Shown: piece by piece, positions 36,160-45,919 of the stretch
Numbering within the stretch: the stretch's first letter is position 1
Layout: every line of letters begins with the position of its first letter
Program-made: the position numbers and the translations under genes
Assembly: GCA_903908265.1 (NCBI GenBank)
Contig: CAIVRI010000028.1
Span: 18,737-82,736, forward strand
DNA length: 64,000 nt
Direction: 5' to 3'
DNA from: an uncultured Pseudomonadota bacterium
Lineage (GTDB): Bacteria; Pseudomonadota; Gammaproteobacteria; Steroidobacterales; Steroidobacteraceae
The notes under the pieces: generated by a model
The model's database searches: none
Seen by the model: only the letters and a program-made list of their open reading frames with translations
What the model was told of the DNA's origin: nothing

Positions 36160-37322
36160 TTGGCTGCCCGCGCCAACAGCATCGCAATTGCCGCCACGGC
36201 ACTGACCGCGGCCGCCGCATAGAACGCGATCGCGGGACCCATTGCGAGCCATAGCGCACCGAATGCGGTCGCGCCCGGCAGAATGCCGATGCCAGAGACC
36301 ACGTAATAAGCGCCATAAAGAGTGCCTCGGTGCGCCGGCGGCGCGACATCGGCAATCAGCGCGCGCTCCGCCGGTTCCGCCACCGCCAGGCACGCGCCAT
36401 ACGCCACCACGAGCGCCACCACAGACGCCCCCGTTCCTACCGCTCCCCCGAGGCTGGCCAACACAGCGACCCGCCCTGACCAAGCCACCAGCAGCACCGG
36501 GAGTCGACCGAAGCGGTCCGACAGCCGACCGGAGGGCGCTGCCATGAGCATCTTCGCCACACTGGTGCACGCCCACAGCAACGGCAGTTCCGCCACCGCA
36601 ATGCCATGCCGCCCCGCCCAGATCATCAGGAACGCCTCCGGGACCGCGGCGAACGATAACAACAAGGCCGCGCCCAGCAGGCCCCACAGGCGCCGGTCCA
36701 GTGCCGACCAGTGGATCGGCGCGTTCACTAGAACCGCAGGCACAGGCAACGTCGGCAAGGCCAGCCAGAGCATCACCATCACGATCACACCGGGAATCGC
36801 GGAGGCCAGAAAGACCGTCGGCAAGGAACCGCCCAGCGCGAGGACCGCAGCCGCCAACAAGGGGCCGATGACCGCACCCGCATGGTCCATCGATCGCTGC
36901 AGACCAAAAGCCGCCCCACGCCCCTGCGGCGCTACCACCGCCGCGATCATCGCGTCACGGGGCGCACTGCGCAGTCCATGTCCTGCCCGGTCGAGCAGAC
37001 GCAACACCAACACCCACGGCTAGGCACGCGCCAGCGCAATCAGAGGACGCACGAGATTGGAGCCGATGTAACCGGCCCGTACCAGGCGCGCCGCGGGCAC
37101 GCCGCGGTCCAGCAATCGGCCGCCGAAAAACCGCAGCAGGCCTGCGCCCGCCTCGGCAACGCCTTCTACCACACCGAGCACCAGTGGGCTCGCGCCGAGA
37201 CTGACCGTGAGGAAGATCGGCAATAATGGCGCAACCATTTCGCTGGCCGCATCGTTGAGAAGCGATGCCAGCCCTAGAACAAACACGGTCCTCGGTACCG
37301 TGAAGACTGCCCAGCGTTTCAT
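36141..37322 (-). pseudogene. MFS transporter interrupted by one in-frame TAG
   Basis: From the ATG at 37322 (MKRWAVFTVPRTVFVLGLAS) to the TGA at 36141 there is one continuous major-facilitator reading frame of 393 codons, apart from an amber codon at 37020-37022. It falls between membrane segments, before PWVLVLRLLDRAGHG and the MFS loop LRSAPRDAMIAA. Both sides are well preserved in the same frame, so this is a single substitution (for example CAG or TGG to TAG), very recent or a sequencing error. The C-terminal part could only be made by re-initiation (GTG at 37013). It follows asd by seven bases and probably shared its transcript. The substrate is unknown. Confidence 0.85.
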
Positions 37323-37329
37323 CGCAGCG

Positions 37330-38442
37330 TCAGGCGCGATCCAACAAAATGCGCAGCATGCGGCGCAACGGTTCGGCCGCACCCCACAACAACTGGTCAC
37401 CCACGGTAAAGGCAGTCAGATACTCGCCACCCATCGGCAGTTTACGTAACCGACCAATCGGTACCTGCAACGTGCCGGTCACCGCCACGGGGGTCAAGGC
37501 GTCCATTGAGGCGGTGCGCTCGTTGGGAATCACACGCACCCACGCGTTCGCCCCAGCAATCAGCGACTCGATCTCCGCCAGCGGCCGATCCTCGGTCAAC
37601 TTGATCGTCAGCGCCTGGCTGTGACACCGCATCGCACCGACGCGCACACAAATGCCATCCACGGGAATGGGGTTGTGAGTGCGACCGAGAATCTTGTTGG
37701 CCTCCACGCCACCCTTCCATTCTTCGCGGCTCTGGCCATTACCCAGATCCTGATCGATCCAGGGGATCAGATTGCCCGCGAGCGCACGACCAAATTCCTT
37801 CTGCGGCAAGGCACTGCTGCGCAAGTGCGCAGCCACCACGGCATCCAACTCGAGAACGGAGGAGCGGGCATCGGCAATCAACGCCAAACCCGACCCATAC
37901 ACCGAACCCATCTGGGCGATGAGTTCCCGCATATTGGCCGCACCGGCGCCCGAGGCTGCCTGATAGGTCATCGCGGTCACCCACTCCACCAGACCGGCAC
38001 GAAACAGTCCGCCGAGCGCCATCAACATCAGCGAAACCGTGCAATTGCCGCCCACGTAGTCACGCCGCCCCGCAGCGAGCGCCGCATCAATGACCTCGCG
38101 ATTTACCGGGTCTAAAATCAAGGTCACGCCATCGGTCATGCGCAGCGTGGATGCCGCGTCAATCCAATATCCGTGCCAACCGCTCGCGCGCAATGGCGCA
38201 TGGATGGCGGCGGTGTAGTCACCACCCTGGCAGGTGATGATCACGTCCATAGCCGCAAGCGCGCCGAGGTCGTTTCCATCCCTTAGCGTGTCCGCGCCCT
38301 GACCGACATCCGGCGCCACTGCACCGGGCTGTGAGGTGGAGAAGAAAATCGGCGTGATCAGCGCAAAATCGCCCTCCGCCTGCATGCGCTCGAGCAGAAC
38401 CGAACCGACCATGCCGCGCCAACCGACGATACCGACCTTCAT
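37330..38442 (-). CDS. asd: Aspartate-semialdehyde dehydrogenase
   Basis: Asd reduces aspartyl phosphate to aspartate semialdehyde, the branch point to lysine/diaminopimelate, threonine and methionine. The 370-residue enzyme has the NADP motif [15 protein letters not shown], the catalytic cysteine in [17 protein letters not shown], and the substrate-binding histidine region [17 protein letters not shown]. This is the long gamma-proteobacterial type. AAGGAG precedes the ATG. It lies 29 bases after lysAC on the same strand, so aspartate kinase and this enzyme are made together. Confidence 0.96.
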   Translation of the reverse strand: MKVGIVGWRGMVGSVLLERMQAEGDFALITPIFFSTSQPGAVAPDVGQGADTLRDGNDLGALAAMDVIITCQGGDYTAAIHAPLRASGWHGYWIDAASTLRMTDGVTLILDPVNREVIDAALAAGRRDYVGGNCTVSLMLMALGGLFRAGLVEWVTAMTYQAASGAGAANMRELIAQMGSVYGSGLALIADARSSVLELDAVVAAHLRSSALPQKEFGRALAGNLIPWIDQDLGNGQSREEWKGGVEANKILGRTHNPIPVDGICVRVGAMRCHSQALTIKLTEDRPLAEIESLIAGANAWVRVIPNERTASMDALTPVAVTGTLQVPIGRLRKLPMGGEYLTAFTVGDQLLWGAAEPLRRMLRILLDRA

Positions 38443-38471
38443 CTGCGTCTCCTTCGCACCGCGCTGGCGGC

Positions 38472-41057
38472 TCAGATCACCAATTCTGGTGCCGGTTCGC
38501 GCAAGTTGTAATGCGAACTCATCGCATGACCGTACGCACCAGCCGTCGCAATCAGCACCACATCGCCTTCAACGCTCTGCGGCAGCGTACGGTCATGACC
38601 GAGCACATCGCCGGATTCGCAGATCGGACCGACGACATCATAAACCACCGTCGGCGGCTGGCCGAGACGAGTCAAGTTCGCAATATCATGATGGGCGCCG
38701 TACAAGGCCGGCCGAATCAACGAATTCATGCCCGTGGCAACGCCAAGGTACTGCTTCGCCCCCTTGCCTTTGACCTGCGTGACCCGGGCGAGCAACACGC
38801 CCGCCGCGGCCACCAAGTAGCGACCCGGCTCAATCCAGAGCGTGTAGCGCGGGTGCCGGGCACGGAACGCGAGCAGACCGGCGCCGACGGCGACCAAATC
38901 GACGGGCCGGCGACCGGCCCTATCGGGCACGCCAAAGCCACCGCCCAGATCCAACACGCGCACTGCACCGAAACGTTCCCCTAGCGCGGCCAGCGTTTCG
39001 GCCACCTCCAGCCAATTGTCGCTGGAAAAAATGCCACTGCCGGTGTGGGCATGCAAACCAATCACACGCGCGCCCACTGCAGTCACCAACCGCTCCAATT
39101 CCTCAATCTCGAACAGCGGCACCCCAAACTTAGAATGCACACCCGCAGTGCGCACGTGCCGGTGATGCCCGTGCCCTCTGCCGGTGTCGATGCGCACAAA
39201 CAAATCGCGCCCGACAAAGAGCTCCGGCCACGCCCGCAGCGGGTAGAGGTTATCCAAGGTAACGGTCAGGCCCTGCGCCAACGCCCATTCCACTTCATGG
39301 CGCGGCGCGAAATTCGGCGTGTACAGCACGTGCGCCGGATCCATATGCGGCACACAGGCACGCAAGTGTTCGATCTCGCCACGCGAGACGCAGTCAAAGC
39401 CGACGCCCGCAGCGGCCAGTGTCCGCAAGATCTCGGGGTGCGGATTGGCTTTCATCGCGTAATGCACGGCATCAACGCCAGCGATGGACGTCAATTGCGC
39501 CGCCGCTGCCGTCACTGCCGACAGATCATAGACGTAAGCGGCGTCCCGAGTGCCCAATGTGGCGAGCAACTGCTCCCGCCGCAGGCTCCACCACGGCACC
39601 AGCGCGTCGCTGTGCACCTCTGGCCCCTGCAGCTCACTCCACGTCGGACCGAGCACGCGATCATTCACCGCCACCTGAATTAACAAATCATGCAACGCAG
39701 CGACTAAACGATCGCCCTGCGCCTCGTCGATCACGAAGGTGAAATTCAGATCGTTGGCCGCCTGGCTCACCAAATAGATGCGCTCCTGCTCGAACAGGCG
39801 CAGCGCATCGCCAAGCGCATGCAACATCCCGCGAATATTGCGCCCCACTAAAGACAGCGCGGCGCACGGGCCGATCACTTGCGCTCGACACAACGGTTCC
39901 AGCGCGTGCAAAAGCCCATCCAAGACAGCCGCATCCAACGTATTGGCGGCCGGATCCAGCGTCACCGTGACGTTAGTCTCCGACGTGGACACGAGATCCA
40001 CCGATAGGCCGCGGGTTTTGAACACTTGGAACACGTCGGCCAGGTAACCGACCTGATGCCACATGCCGGGACTTTCGAGGGAAATCAGCGTGATGCCCTT
40101 CTTCAGGGCAATCGCCTTGACCTGCGCGGCATCGCCACCCTGCGGGTGCGCGCTAATGTGGGTGCCTTCGATCGACGGCGTCTGCGTCGCATACACGTAC
40201 AGCGGAATGCCGTATTGTTTGACGGGCAGGATGCAGCGGGGATGTAGCACCTTCGCGCCAGAAGACGCGATCTCCTGGGCTTCATCGTAATGCAGCGCGC
40301 GCAGCAACCGTGCGTTCGGTACGCCCTTGGGATTGGCGCTGAACATGCCCGGTACGTCGGTCCAGATCTCCAACCGTACCGCCTGCAACTTGGCCGCAAA
40401 ATACGCACCCGACGTGTCCGAGCCGCCACGTCCGAGTAGCACGGTGTTGCCACGTGCATCGGCCGCAATGAAACCCTGACTGAGATACACGCGACCCGGC
40501 GTAGCAAAGCGCGCCTTTAGTGCGGCATCCGGGCTGTAATCACAGGTCGCCGCAAGGATTTGCGCCTTCTCCGGTGCACCGGTCTGTGTGTCGGCGCGCA
40601 GCACGGTGCGCGCATCGACCCATTCCACATCCAACGTCTGCGTACCCAGCCAAGCCGCCGCCAGTTCGGTCGCCATCAACTCGCCGGTAGACATCACCCG
40701 AGCGCGCACCCGTTCCGAGGTTTCTTTCACGAGTGCGATGCCAGCCGTGATCTGCCCCAGCTCATCCAAGTGGCGCTGCACACCGGCCGGCATGGCCATG
40801 CCCAGTTGCTGCGCGAGTGCCCGGTGCCGCTCGGCCAAGGTCGCCAGCACCTCGCTCTGGCGGCCGTCCGCTGCCGCGCTCAGCAGCGCTTCGAGGGCAT
40901 CCGTAATGCCGGTCAAGGCCGAATGCACCACCACAGGGGTCAAGCCCTCGGCCAAGCGCTGCTGGATGACCCACAGTATGTTGCGCCAGTTGGCGGCGCT
41001 GGAGACACTGGTGCCGCCAAATTTGAGTACGACGAAACGAGGCGTAGAGGTTGACAT
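38472..41057 (-). CDS. lysAC: Fused aspartate kinase / diaminopimelate decarboxylase
   Basis: This 861-residue fusion joins the first and last steps of lysine synthesis. Residues about 1-450 are aspartate kinase: [46 protein letters not shown], then two ACT domains ([16 protein letters not shown] and [16 protein letters not shown]). Residues about 480-861 are PLP-dependent diaminopimelate decarboxylase: PLP lysine in [12 protein letters not shown], then [32 protein letters not shown] and [11 protein letters not shown]. The same domain order is known from Xanthomonas and Xylella. No separate lysA or lysC is seen here. It heads the lysAC-asd-MFS unit. Confidence 0.96.
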   Translation of the reverse strand: MSTSTPRFVVLKFGGTSVSSAANWRNILWVIQQRLAEGLTPVVVHSALTGITDALEALLSAAADGRQSEVLATLAERHRALAQQLGMAMPAGVQRHLDELGQITAGIALVKETSERVRARVMSTGELMATELAAAWLGTQTLDVEWVDARTVLRADTQTGAPEKAQILAATCDYSPDAALKARFATPGRVYLSQGFIAADARGNTVLLGRGGSDTSGAYFAAKLQAVRLEIWTDVPGMFSANPKGVPNARLLRALHYDEAQEIASSGAKVLHPRCILPVKQYGIPLYVYATQTPSIEGTHISAHPQGGDAAQVKAIALKKGITLISLESPGMWHQVGYLADVFQVFKTRGLSVDLVSTSETNVTVTLDPAANTLDAAVLDGLLHALEPLCRAQVIGPCAALSLVGRNIRGMLHALGDALRLFEQERIYLVSQAANDLNFTFVIDEAQGDRLVAALHDLLIQVAVNDRVLGPTWSELQGPEVHSDALVPWWSLRREQLLATLGTRDAAYVYDLSAVTAAAAQLTSIAGVDAVHYAMKANPHPEILRTLAAAGVGFDCVSRGEIEHLRACVPHMDPAHVLYTPNFAPRHEVEWALAQGLTVTLDNLYPLRAWPELFVGRDLFVRIDTGRGHGHHRHVRTAGVHSKFGVPLFEIEELERLVTAVGARVIGLHAHTGSGIFSSDNWLEVAETLAALGERFGAVRVLDLGGGFGVPDRAGRRPVDLVAVGAGLLAFRARHPRYTLWIEPGRYLVAAAGVLLARVTQVKGKGAKQYLGVATGMNSLIRPALYGAHHDIANLTRLGQPPTVVYDVVGPICESGDVLGHDRTLPQSVEGDVVLIATAGAYGHAMSSHYNLREPAPELVI

Positions 41058-41147
41058 CTGGGGATCGAATGCCCGGACGGGGCCGTTAGTCTGGAGGACG
41101 CTCAGCGCCGTGTGCCGCGCAGGCGGATTGCGGACGGACGCGACGAC

Positions 41148-41387
41148 TCAGAGGTCGTTTTCGAAGTCCTCAAGCTCGCGTTTGAGGCGGCGCTCGGCGA
41201 GCACGTCCTCGAGTTTGCTCCAAGCGGCTTTCCCCTTTTTACCCGGGGGCGCCTTCTTGCGATCGACCCGATCCATCAGGCGATCGTAGTCCGGCTCCTC
41301 GGCCTCGGCGTCGGCGAGAAACTCCTCATCGAGTTCGAAGTGCTCGTCGTCCCGTTCCATCATGCTCAGACTGCCTGAAAAACCCAT
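41148..41387 (-). CDS. Small acidic/basic protein, PA3496-like
   Basis: This 79-residue protein has an acidic N-terminal half (HFELDEEFLADAEAEE) and a basic, helical C-terminal half (KKGKAAWSKLEDVLAERRLK, then RELEDF). The pattern of a basic stretch, W, then ERRLKRELEDF resembles the small PA3496-type proteins of Pseudomonas, annotated as putative envelope-integrity or regulatory proteins. In-frame ATGs at 41363 and 41360 are possible shorter starts; none has a strong ribosome site. It lies upstream of lysAC on the same strand, 90 bases away. Function unknown. Confidence 0.65.
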   Translation of the reverse strand: MGFSGSLSMMERDDEHFELDEEFLADAEAEEPDYDRLMDRVDRKKAPPGKKGKAAWSKLEDVLAERRLKRELEDFENDL

Positions 41388-41550
41388 TAAATCAAGGACA
41401 TGTATTCTGTTTTGCCTCTCGGCGCAACCGCACTATACAGAAAAGGGGGCCAACTGCAACCGCGCAGTGACATTTTAATCGCAAAACCGCACAAACAGTC
41501 CCGCAGGAATACCGGGCGAAGCCCGCGCCTACAGTGCCTTCATCCGGGTT

Positions 41551-41817
41551 TTAACCCTGACATTTGCGCAAACAGTCATCGTAGCTGGCATCGCATTGGT
41601 GTTGCTTGCTGCTGTCCTTGCCGGCCTGATTCATGCACTTATCGGACTCTGCGTCGCAGGTCGCATCGCATTTATCATCCGACTGCGCGCGCACCGGCGA
41701 CATCGTTTGCGGCTGCGCCTGCCGGTGCACCGTGCGGCGCGCCGCCTGCACCGGCGCGGCAACCGCCAGCAACGTGACCAATGCGGCGAGCCCCAGACCC
41801 TGGATACCGTTCTTCAT
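41551..41817 (-). CDS. Small secreted cysteine-containing protein
   Basis: An 88-residue exported protein with a signal peptide (GLAALVTLLAVAAPVQA, cleaved after AQA-like site near residue 25), a basic linker, and a C-terminal region with five cysteines (KCDATCDAESDKCMNQAGKD, then HQCDASYDDCLRKCQG). Paired cysteines suggest disulfides in the periplasm. The ATG at 41817 has GGGAGGA upstream, deciding the start over longer frames. I do not recognise a named family. The 160 bases downstream to the PA3496-like gene carry a short CGGGC/GCCCG hairpin. Confidence 0.75.
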   Translation of the reverse strand: MKNGIQGLGLAALVTLLAVAAPVQAARRTVHRQAQPQTMSPVRAQSDDKCDATCDAESDKCMNQAGKDSSKQHQCDASYDDCLRKCQG

Positions 41818-42010
41818 GTTATTTGTCCTCCCGACGCGCCCCGACCCGAGGGCGCTTGCGTGACCCCGAGTTTGAAACGGGATCGCTGCGCTTGCAACGT
41901 GGGATTCACTGACACCACCGCGGGGCGGCTTGCGGGCATCGGCGGCAGACCGTCCCTGACTGCGACCTAGTGCACAGTTTCGCCACGTCTTGGGCGGCAA
42001 AATAGCCGCA

Positions 42011-42871
42011 ATGAGCCCAGCGCCGGTTAAGTTTGGATCCCCAAAGCGAGCGCCGGCGCGGCGCCTCAGACGGGCCGGCCTGCTAGGCACCCTGCTGCTG
42101 GTCGGACTGAGCCGCGCCGCCGTGGCGCTGGCGGCCTCGGCCAATGACCCCGCCCCACTCTGTACCGACCGCCCGACCAAATCGACCGGCACGTGCACGG
42201 CCGATGCCGGGCACCTGCAGATCGAGTCCGATCTGGTCAGTTACAGCGAGTCCACCGCCGGTGGCGTTGTCGCACAGACGTGGGTCTTGTTAAACCCCAC
42301 CGTGAAATACGGCATTACAAACAATCTGGACGTCGAGGCGACGGCTGCCCTCGCCATTGCCTCGCACGCGGCCAGCGGACCGCAATCGGAAACCGCTGCG
42401 GGCGTCGGCGATCTGTATCTAAAATTAAAACGTCGCTTGCCACTGGGCACACGCACCGAAATCGCGTTGCTGCCCGTGCTCAAACTGCCGACTGCCAAGC
42501 ATGGACTGGGCAACGGCGCCGTCGAATGGGGCCTGCTCGTGCCGGTGGTTGTGCGCCTCGATGACGACTGGAGCCTGAACCTGAGTCCGGAAATCGACCG
42601 ACTGCACAACACCGCCGGCAGCGGCTACCACACCGCCAGCGCCCAGTTGATCAATCTCAGTCGTAGCTTGCCGCATGATTGGTCGCTGTCGTTTGAATGG
42701 TGGAGCGCGTGGGATGCGGATCCGGCCGGCGCCACGCACCAGGCCGCACTGGATCTCGGTTTCGCGTGTCTCTTGCGTCGCAATCTGCAAATGGATATCG
42801 GCGTTAACCGTGGCATCAACGCCGCGACACCGAAGATTCAAGCCTATCTTGGGATCGCCAAGCGATACTGA
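42011..42871 (+). CDS. Outer-membrane protein, MetA-pathway/transporter-like beta barrel
   Basis: This 286-residue exported protein has an N-terminal hydrophobic signal (LLGTLLLVGLSRAAVALAAS) preceded by a basic stretch, a segment CTDRPTKSTGTCTADAGHLQ with two cysteines, and then beta-strand repeats (VKYGITNNLDVEATAAL, GVGDLYLKLKRRLP, RTEIALLPVLKLPT). These match the family named after the MetA pathway of phenol degradation, putative outer-membrane barrels of unclear cargo. The ATG at 42011 is preferred to a TTG at 41990. It faces the halogenase gene convergently. Confidence 0.72.
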   Translation: MSPAPVKFGSPKRAPARRLRRAGLLGTLLLVGLSRAAVALAASANDPAPLCTDRPTKSTGTCTADAGHLQIESDLVSYSESTAGGVVAQTWVLLNPTVKYGITNNLDVEATAALAIASHAASGPQSETAAGVGDLYLKLKRRLPLGTRTEIALLPVLKLPTAKHGLGNGAVEWGLLVPVVVRLDDDWSLNLSPEIDRLHNTAGSGYHTASAQLINLSRSLPHDWSLSFEWWSAWDADPAGATHQAALDLGFACLLRRNLQMDIGVNRGINAATPKIQAYLGIAKRY

Positions 42872-42913
42872 GTTGTCCGGTTGTTCGCTGCGCGCGACGC
42901 GCCAGCCGCGTCC

Positions 42914-44425
42914 TCAAACAGGGGCTGCTGCAGCACAGTGTTCCGCAATGAACTGCGCATGCGGCGGCATCACATCGACGCATTTCGAGATCACCTGCCG
43001 CATATCTGCTAAGAACGCCTCGGTCTCGGCTGCGGGGATCGTATCGACCAAAGGATGATAGGCGCGCGGCAGAATGCGCTGACCGACCATCACTTGCACC
43101 CAACTGGGCTCGATAAATAACTCATTTTGCTCGCGGAAGAATCGACCCGAGGCCTTGAACAGGTCGATCTTGTCCATCAACGTCTGCGGCACCTCCATGT
43201 TGCGGCAATGATTCCAAAACGGTGAATCGTCGCGCTCAGTGGCCTTGTAATGCAGGATGACGAAGTCCCGAATGCGCTCGTACTCCTGCTGCGTCTGTTC
43301 ATTAAATTTCGCCGTATCCATCGGCTCAAATGCCGTTGTCGGAAACAACTGAATAAGCCGTTGCACCGCGGTTTGCACGAGATGAATATTGGTTGACTCG
43401 ATCGGCTCGAAGAAACCTGCCGCCAAACCCACCGCCACACAGTTGCGCACCCACGTGCGGCGCCGGCGACCCGGGGCAAAAGGAATTACCCGCGGTGTCC
43501 CGCGCGCAGGGGCGTCCAGGTTAGACAGCAAAATAGACGTCGCCTCGTCCTCACTCATGAAGTTGCTGGAAAACACGTGGCCATTGCCGATCCGATGTTG
43601 CAGAGGAATGCGCCACTGCCAGCCGGCACTGCGCGCCGTCGAGCGGGTATACGGTGACGGCGGCCCCGCCGACTCGCATTGCACCGCCACAGCACGATCG
43701 CAGGGCAACCAGTGTGACCAGTTCTCATAGGGCTCCTGCAAGGCCTGCCCAATCAGCAAGGCGCGCATGCCGCTGCAATCGACAAAGAAATCGCCGCTAA
43801 TCACCTCGCCGCTGGCCAAGACCAGTGCGTCGATAAAGCCGTTCTCCGGCTTCAGGCGTACATCGACAATCGTGCCCTCGGTGCGTAAAACGCCCTTGCC
43901 CTGCGCATAAGTGCGCAGGAACTGTCCATAGAGACTCGCGTCGAAGTGAAACGCGTTTTCGATATCCGCCAAGGGCGAGTTGCGCATGTCGGCTCGGCTG
44001 CGCATGTACTTGCCACGCCGGGACGCAACCGTATTGATCGAATAGTCGTCCAACACGCTGGTACCACCCTGCAGGCGGTGCTTGAGCCAGTACTGGTGAC
44101 AACTCAAAGCACCAAAGGCGCGGCCAATCGGACCGAAGCCGTGGATATAAGAATCCCCCAGACGACCCCAGTTCGCGAATTCAATACCCAGCTTGAAGGT
44201 ACCCTGGGTCTGACGCAGAAACGCGTCCTCGTCCAAGCCCAGCGCGGTATTGAATAGCTTGATCGCCGGGATGGTCGCTTCACCCACCCCAATAATGCCA
44301 ATCTCCGACGACTCCACCACGCGGATCCGGTATCCCTGATGCATGACCGACGCCAGCCCGGCTGCCGTCATCCAGCCCGCCGTACCACCGCCGACGATGA
44401 CGATCTCCCGCACTGCCGTCGCCAT
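42914..44425 (-). CDS. Flavin-dependent tryptophan halogenase-like protein
   Basis: This 503-residue flavoprotein matches flavin-dependent halogenases. The FAD motif is IVIVGGGTAGWMTAAGLA; the catalytic lysine that carries hypohalous acid in PrnA has its counterpart at K78 in QGTFKLGIEFANWG; the second family motif WxWxIP is intact at 269-274 (GWQWRIPL); and the acid expected to orient substrate is E343 in FFEPIESTNIHL. All key positions are kept, so a functional halogenase is plausible. AGGGGG precedes the ATG at 44425. No biosynthetic cluster or flavin reductase is adjacent. Such orphan copies in xanthomonads and Caulobacter often sit near TonB receptors, and their substrates are mostly unknown. 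Confidence 0.87.
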   Translation of the reverse strand: MATAVREIVIVGGGTAGWMTAAGLASVMHQGYRIRVVESSEIGIIGVGEATIPAIKLFNTALGLDEDAFLRQTQGTFKLGIEFANWGRLGDSYIHGFGPIGRAFGALSCHQYWLKHRLQGGTSVLDDYSINTVASRRGKYMRSRADMRNSPLADIENAFHFDASLYGQFLRTYAQGKGVLRTEGTIVDVRLKPENGFIDALVLASGEVISGDFFVDCSGMRALLIGQALQEPYENWSHWLPCDRAVAVQCESAGPPSPYTRSTARSAGWQWRIPLQHRIGNGHVFSSNFMSEDEATSILLSNLDAPARGTPRVIPFAPGRRRRTWVRNCVAVGLAAGFFEPIESTNIHLVQTAVQRLIQLFPTTAFEPMDTAKFNEQTQQEYERIRDFVILHYKATERDDSPFWNHCRNMEVPQTLMDKIDLFKASGRFFREQNELFIEPSWVQVMVGQRILPRAYHPLVDTIPAAETEAFLADMRQVISKCVDVMPPHAQFIAEHCAAAAPV

Positions 44426-44633
44426 CACGCCCCCTTAGCGGCCGACCGTCGACCTACTCCCGCTGACCATAGCGAGATGCCTCGCGCGGCGCCAGTGCAA
44501 ACCGAGGCGCCCGCGCCGACTGCCCGCGCAACGCCCCCCCGGTACGGGCGACCGGCGACGGTGCGCCTTGCCGCGCGCGCGCCGCTCGCCTAGCCTAGCC
44601 TGCACGACTCGTTCCACTGCAAAAGGCCTCCGC

Positions 44634-45917
44634 ATGCTGCCCGCCCTGTTGTTCGCTGCGTCCATCGGTACCGGCTACGCGCATCCCCAGCCCACCCCGG
44701 TCGCCGAATTGCCGGCATCGGTCTACCAAGCCCGTCGCGCACGCGTCATGGACGCGCTGGGCGGTTGCGCGGCCGTCCTGTCCGCCCAGGGCGAAACCTC
44801 CGGTGTCACGGAAGACTTTCGCCAGGACGCTGATTTTTACTGGCTGACGGGCCTGAATGAGCCGGGCGCCCACCTGCTGCTGCAGCCCAAATCGCCCTAC
44901 CGCAAGGTCACCCTATTCCTCCAGTCGCGGGACCCCGAGGCGGAACGCTGGACCGGCCCGCGCGAAGCGATCTCGCCGGCACTCATTGCCCGATATGGAG
45001 TCGATGTCGTGCGGCGCGGCAACCCCGCTGCCACGTTAGCCAGCGCCGCTGCGCATCATGACTGTATCGCCGTGATCGCACCGGGCACGGCAACAGCCGA
45101 GGATCGCGCGGATGCCCAACTTGCCCAACGCATTGCCGGCCGATTCGGTCTGCGCACCGAGTACAAACGCGGGCTGCTGGGCGAGTTGCGGGCCGCGCAC
45201 GATGAAGCAGAACTGGCGCGGATGCAACGCGCCATCGCAATCACCGCCGCCGGCCACGAGACGGCCGCACGCGCCACCATCGCCGGCGTCTCCGAACGCG
45301 ACGTGCAGACGCAGCTCGAGTACAGTTTCTACGCTGCGGGGGCCACCGGACTGTCGTATCCGTCCATCGTAGGCAGCGGCCCAAACGGCGCCGTGCTGCA
45401 CTGGGACCAGAACTCGCGCTTACTGCAAGAGGGCGATCTCGTCGTCATCGACGCCGCAGCCGAATATGGCCGTTACGCGGCCGATGTCACCCGTACCTAC
45501 CCGGTCTCCGGTCACTACACTGCGGCGCAAGCGAAGGTCTACCGCGCGGTCTACCAGGCCCAAGAGGATATCTTTGCGGCGATCAAGCCCGGCGTCTCCA
45601 TGGCAGAACTGCAGCATGTCGCGGAGGAATCCCTGCGCCGTACGGGGTATCTGGCCGCTTTTATCCACGGCTTTGGTCACTTTGTCGGCTTGGACGTCCA
45701 TGATGGCGGCGACATGGAACGACCCATTCCGGTCGGCGCTGTCTTTACGGTCGAGCCGGGCGTCTATCTGCCGGCGGAGGGTTTTGGCGTGCGTATTGAG
45801 GACGAAGTACAGATGACCGACACCGGCTACCGACTGCTCACCCGCGATATTCCACGCAAACTCGAAGACGTCGAGGCTTGGGTGCGCCGCGCACGCGCCC
45901 CGGCAGCCGGTCCTTGA
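44634..45917 (+). CDS. Secreted Xaa-Pro aminopeptidase (M24B)
   Basis: This 427-residue metallopeptidase cleaves N-terminal residues next to proline. An N-terminal signal-like segment (LLFAASIGTGYAHPQ) suggests export, unlike cytosolic PepP. The aminopeptidase-P N-domain (about 25-165, with TEDFRQDADFYWLTGLNEPG) is followed by the pita-bread domain with all metal ligands: VVIDAAAEYG and ADVTRTYP (two Asp), GFGHFVGLDVHD (His), TVEPGVYLP (Glu) and RIEDEVQMT (Glu). AAAGG precedes the ATG. It is two bases from the transporter gene downstream, so the two are coupled. Confidence 0.9.
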   Translation: MLPALLFAASIGTGYAHPQPTPVAELPASVYQARRARVMDALGGCAAVLSAQGETSGVTEDFRQDADFYWLTGLNEPGAHLLLQPKSPYRKVTLFLQSRDPEAERWTGPREAISPALIARYGVDVVRRGNPAATLASAAAHHDCIAVIAPGTATAEDRADAQLAQRIAGRFGLRTEYKRGLLGELRAAHDEAELARMQRAIAITAAGHETAARATIAGVSERDVQTQLEYSFYAAGATGLSYPSIVGSGPNGAVLHWDQNSRLLQEGDLVVIDAAAEYGRYAADVTRTYPVSGHYTAAQAKVYRAVYQAQEDIFAAIKPGVSMAELQHVAEESLRRTGYLAAFIHGFGHFVGLDVHDGGDMERPIPVGAVFTVEPGVYLPAEGFGVRIEDEVQMTDTGYRLLTRDIPRKLEDVEAWVRRARAPAAGP

Positions 45918-45919
45918 CT

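Noticed and set aside
41058..41147. Lysine riboswitch before lysAC
   Set aside because: Only 90 bases lie upstream, far less than the roughly 170-base aptamer, and no core motif is seen.
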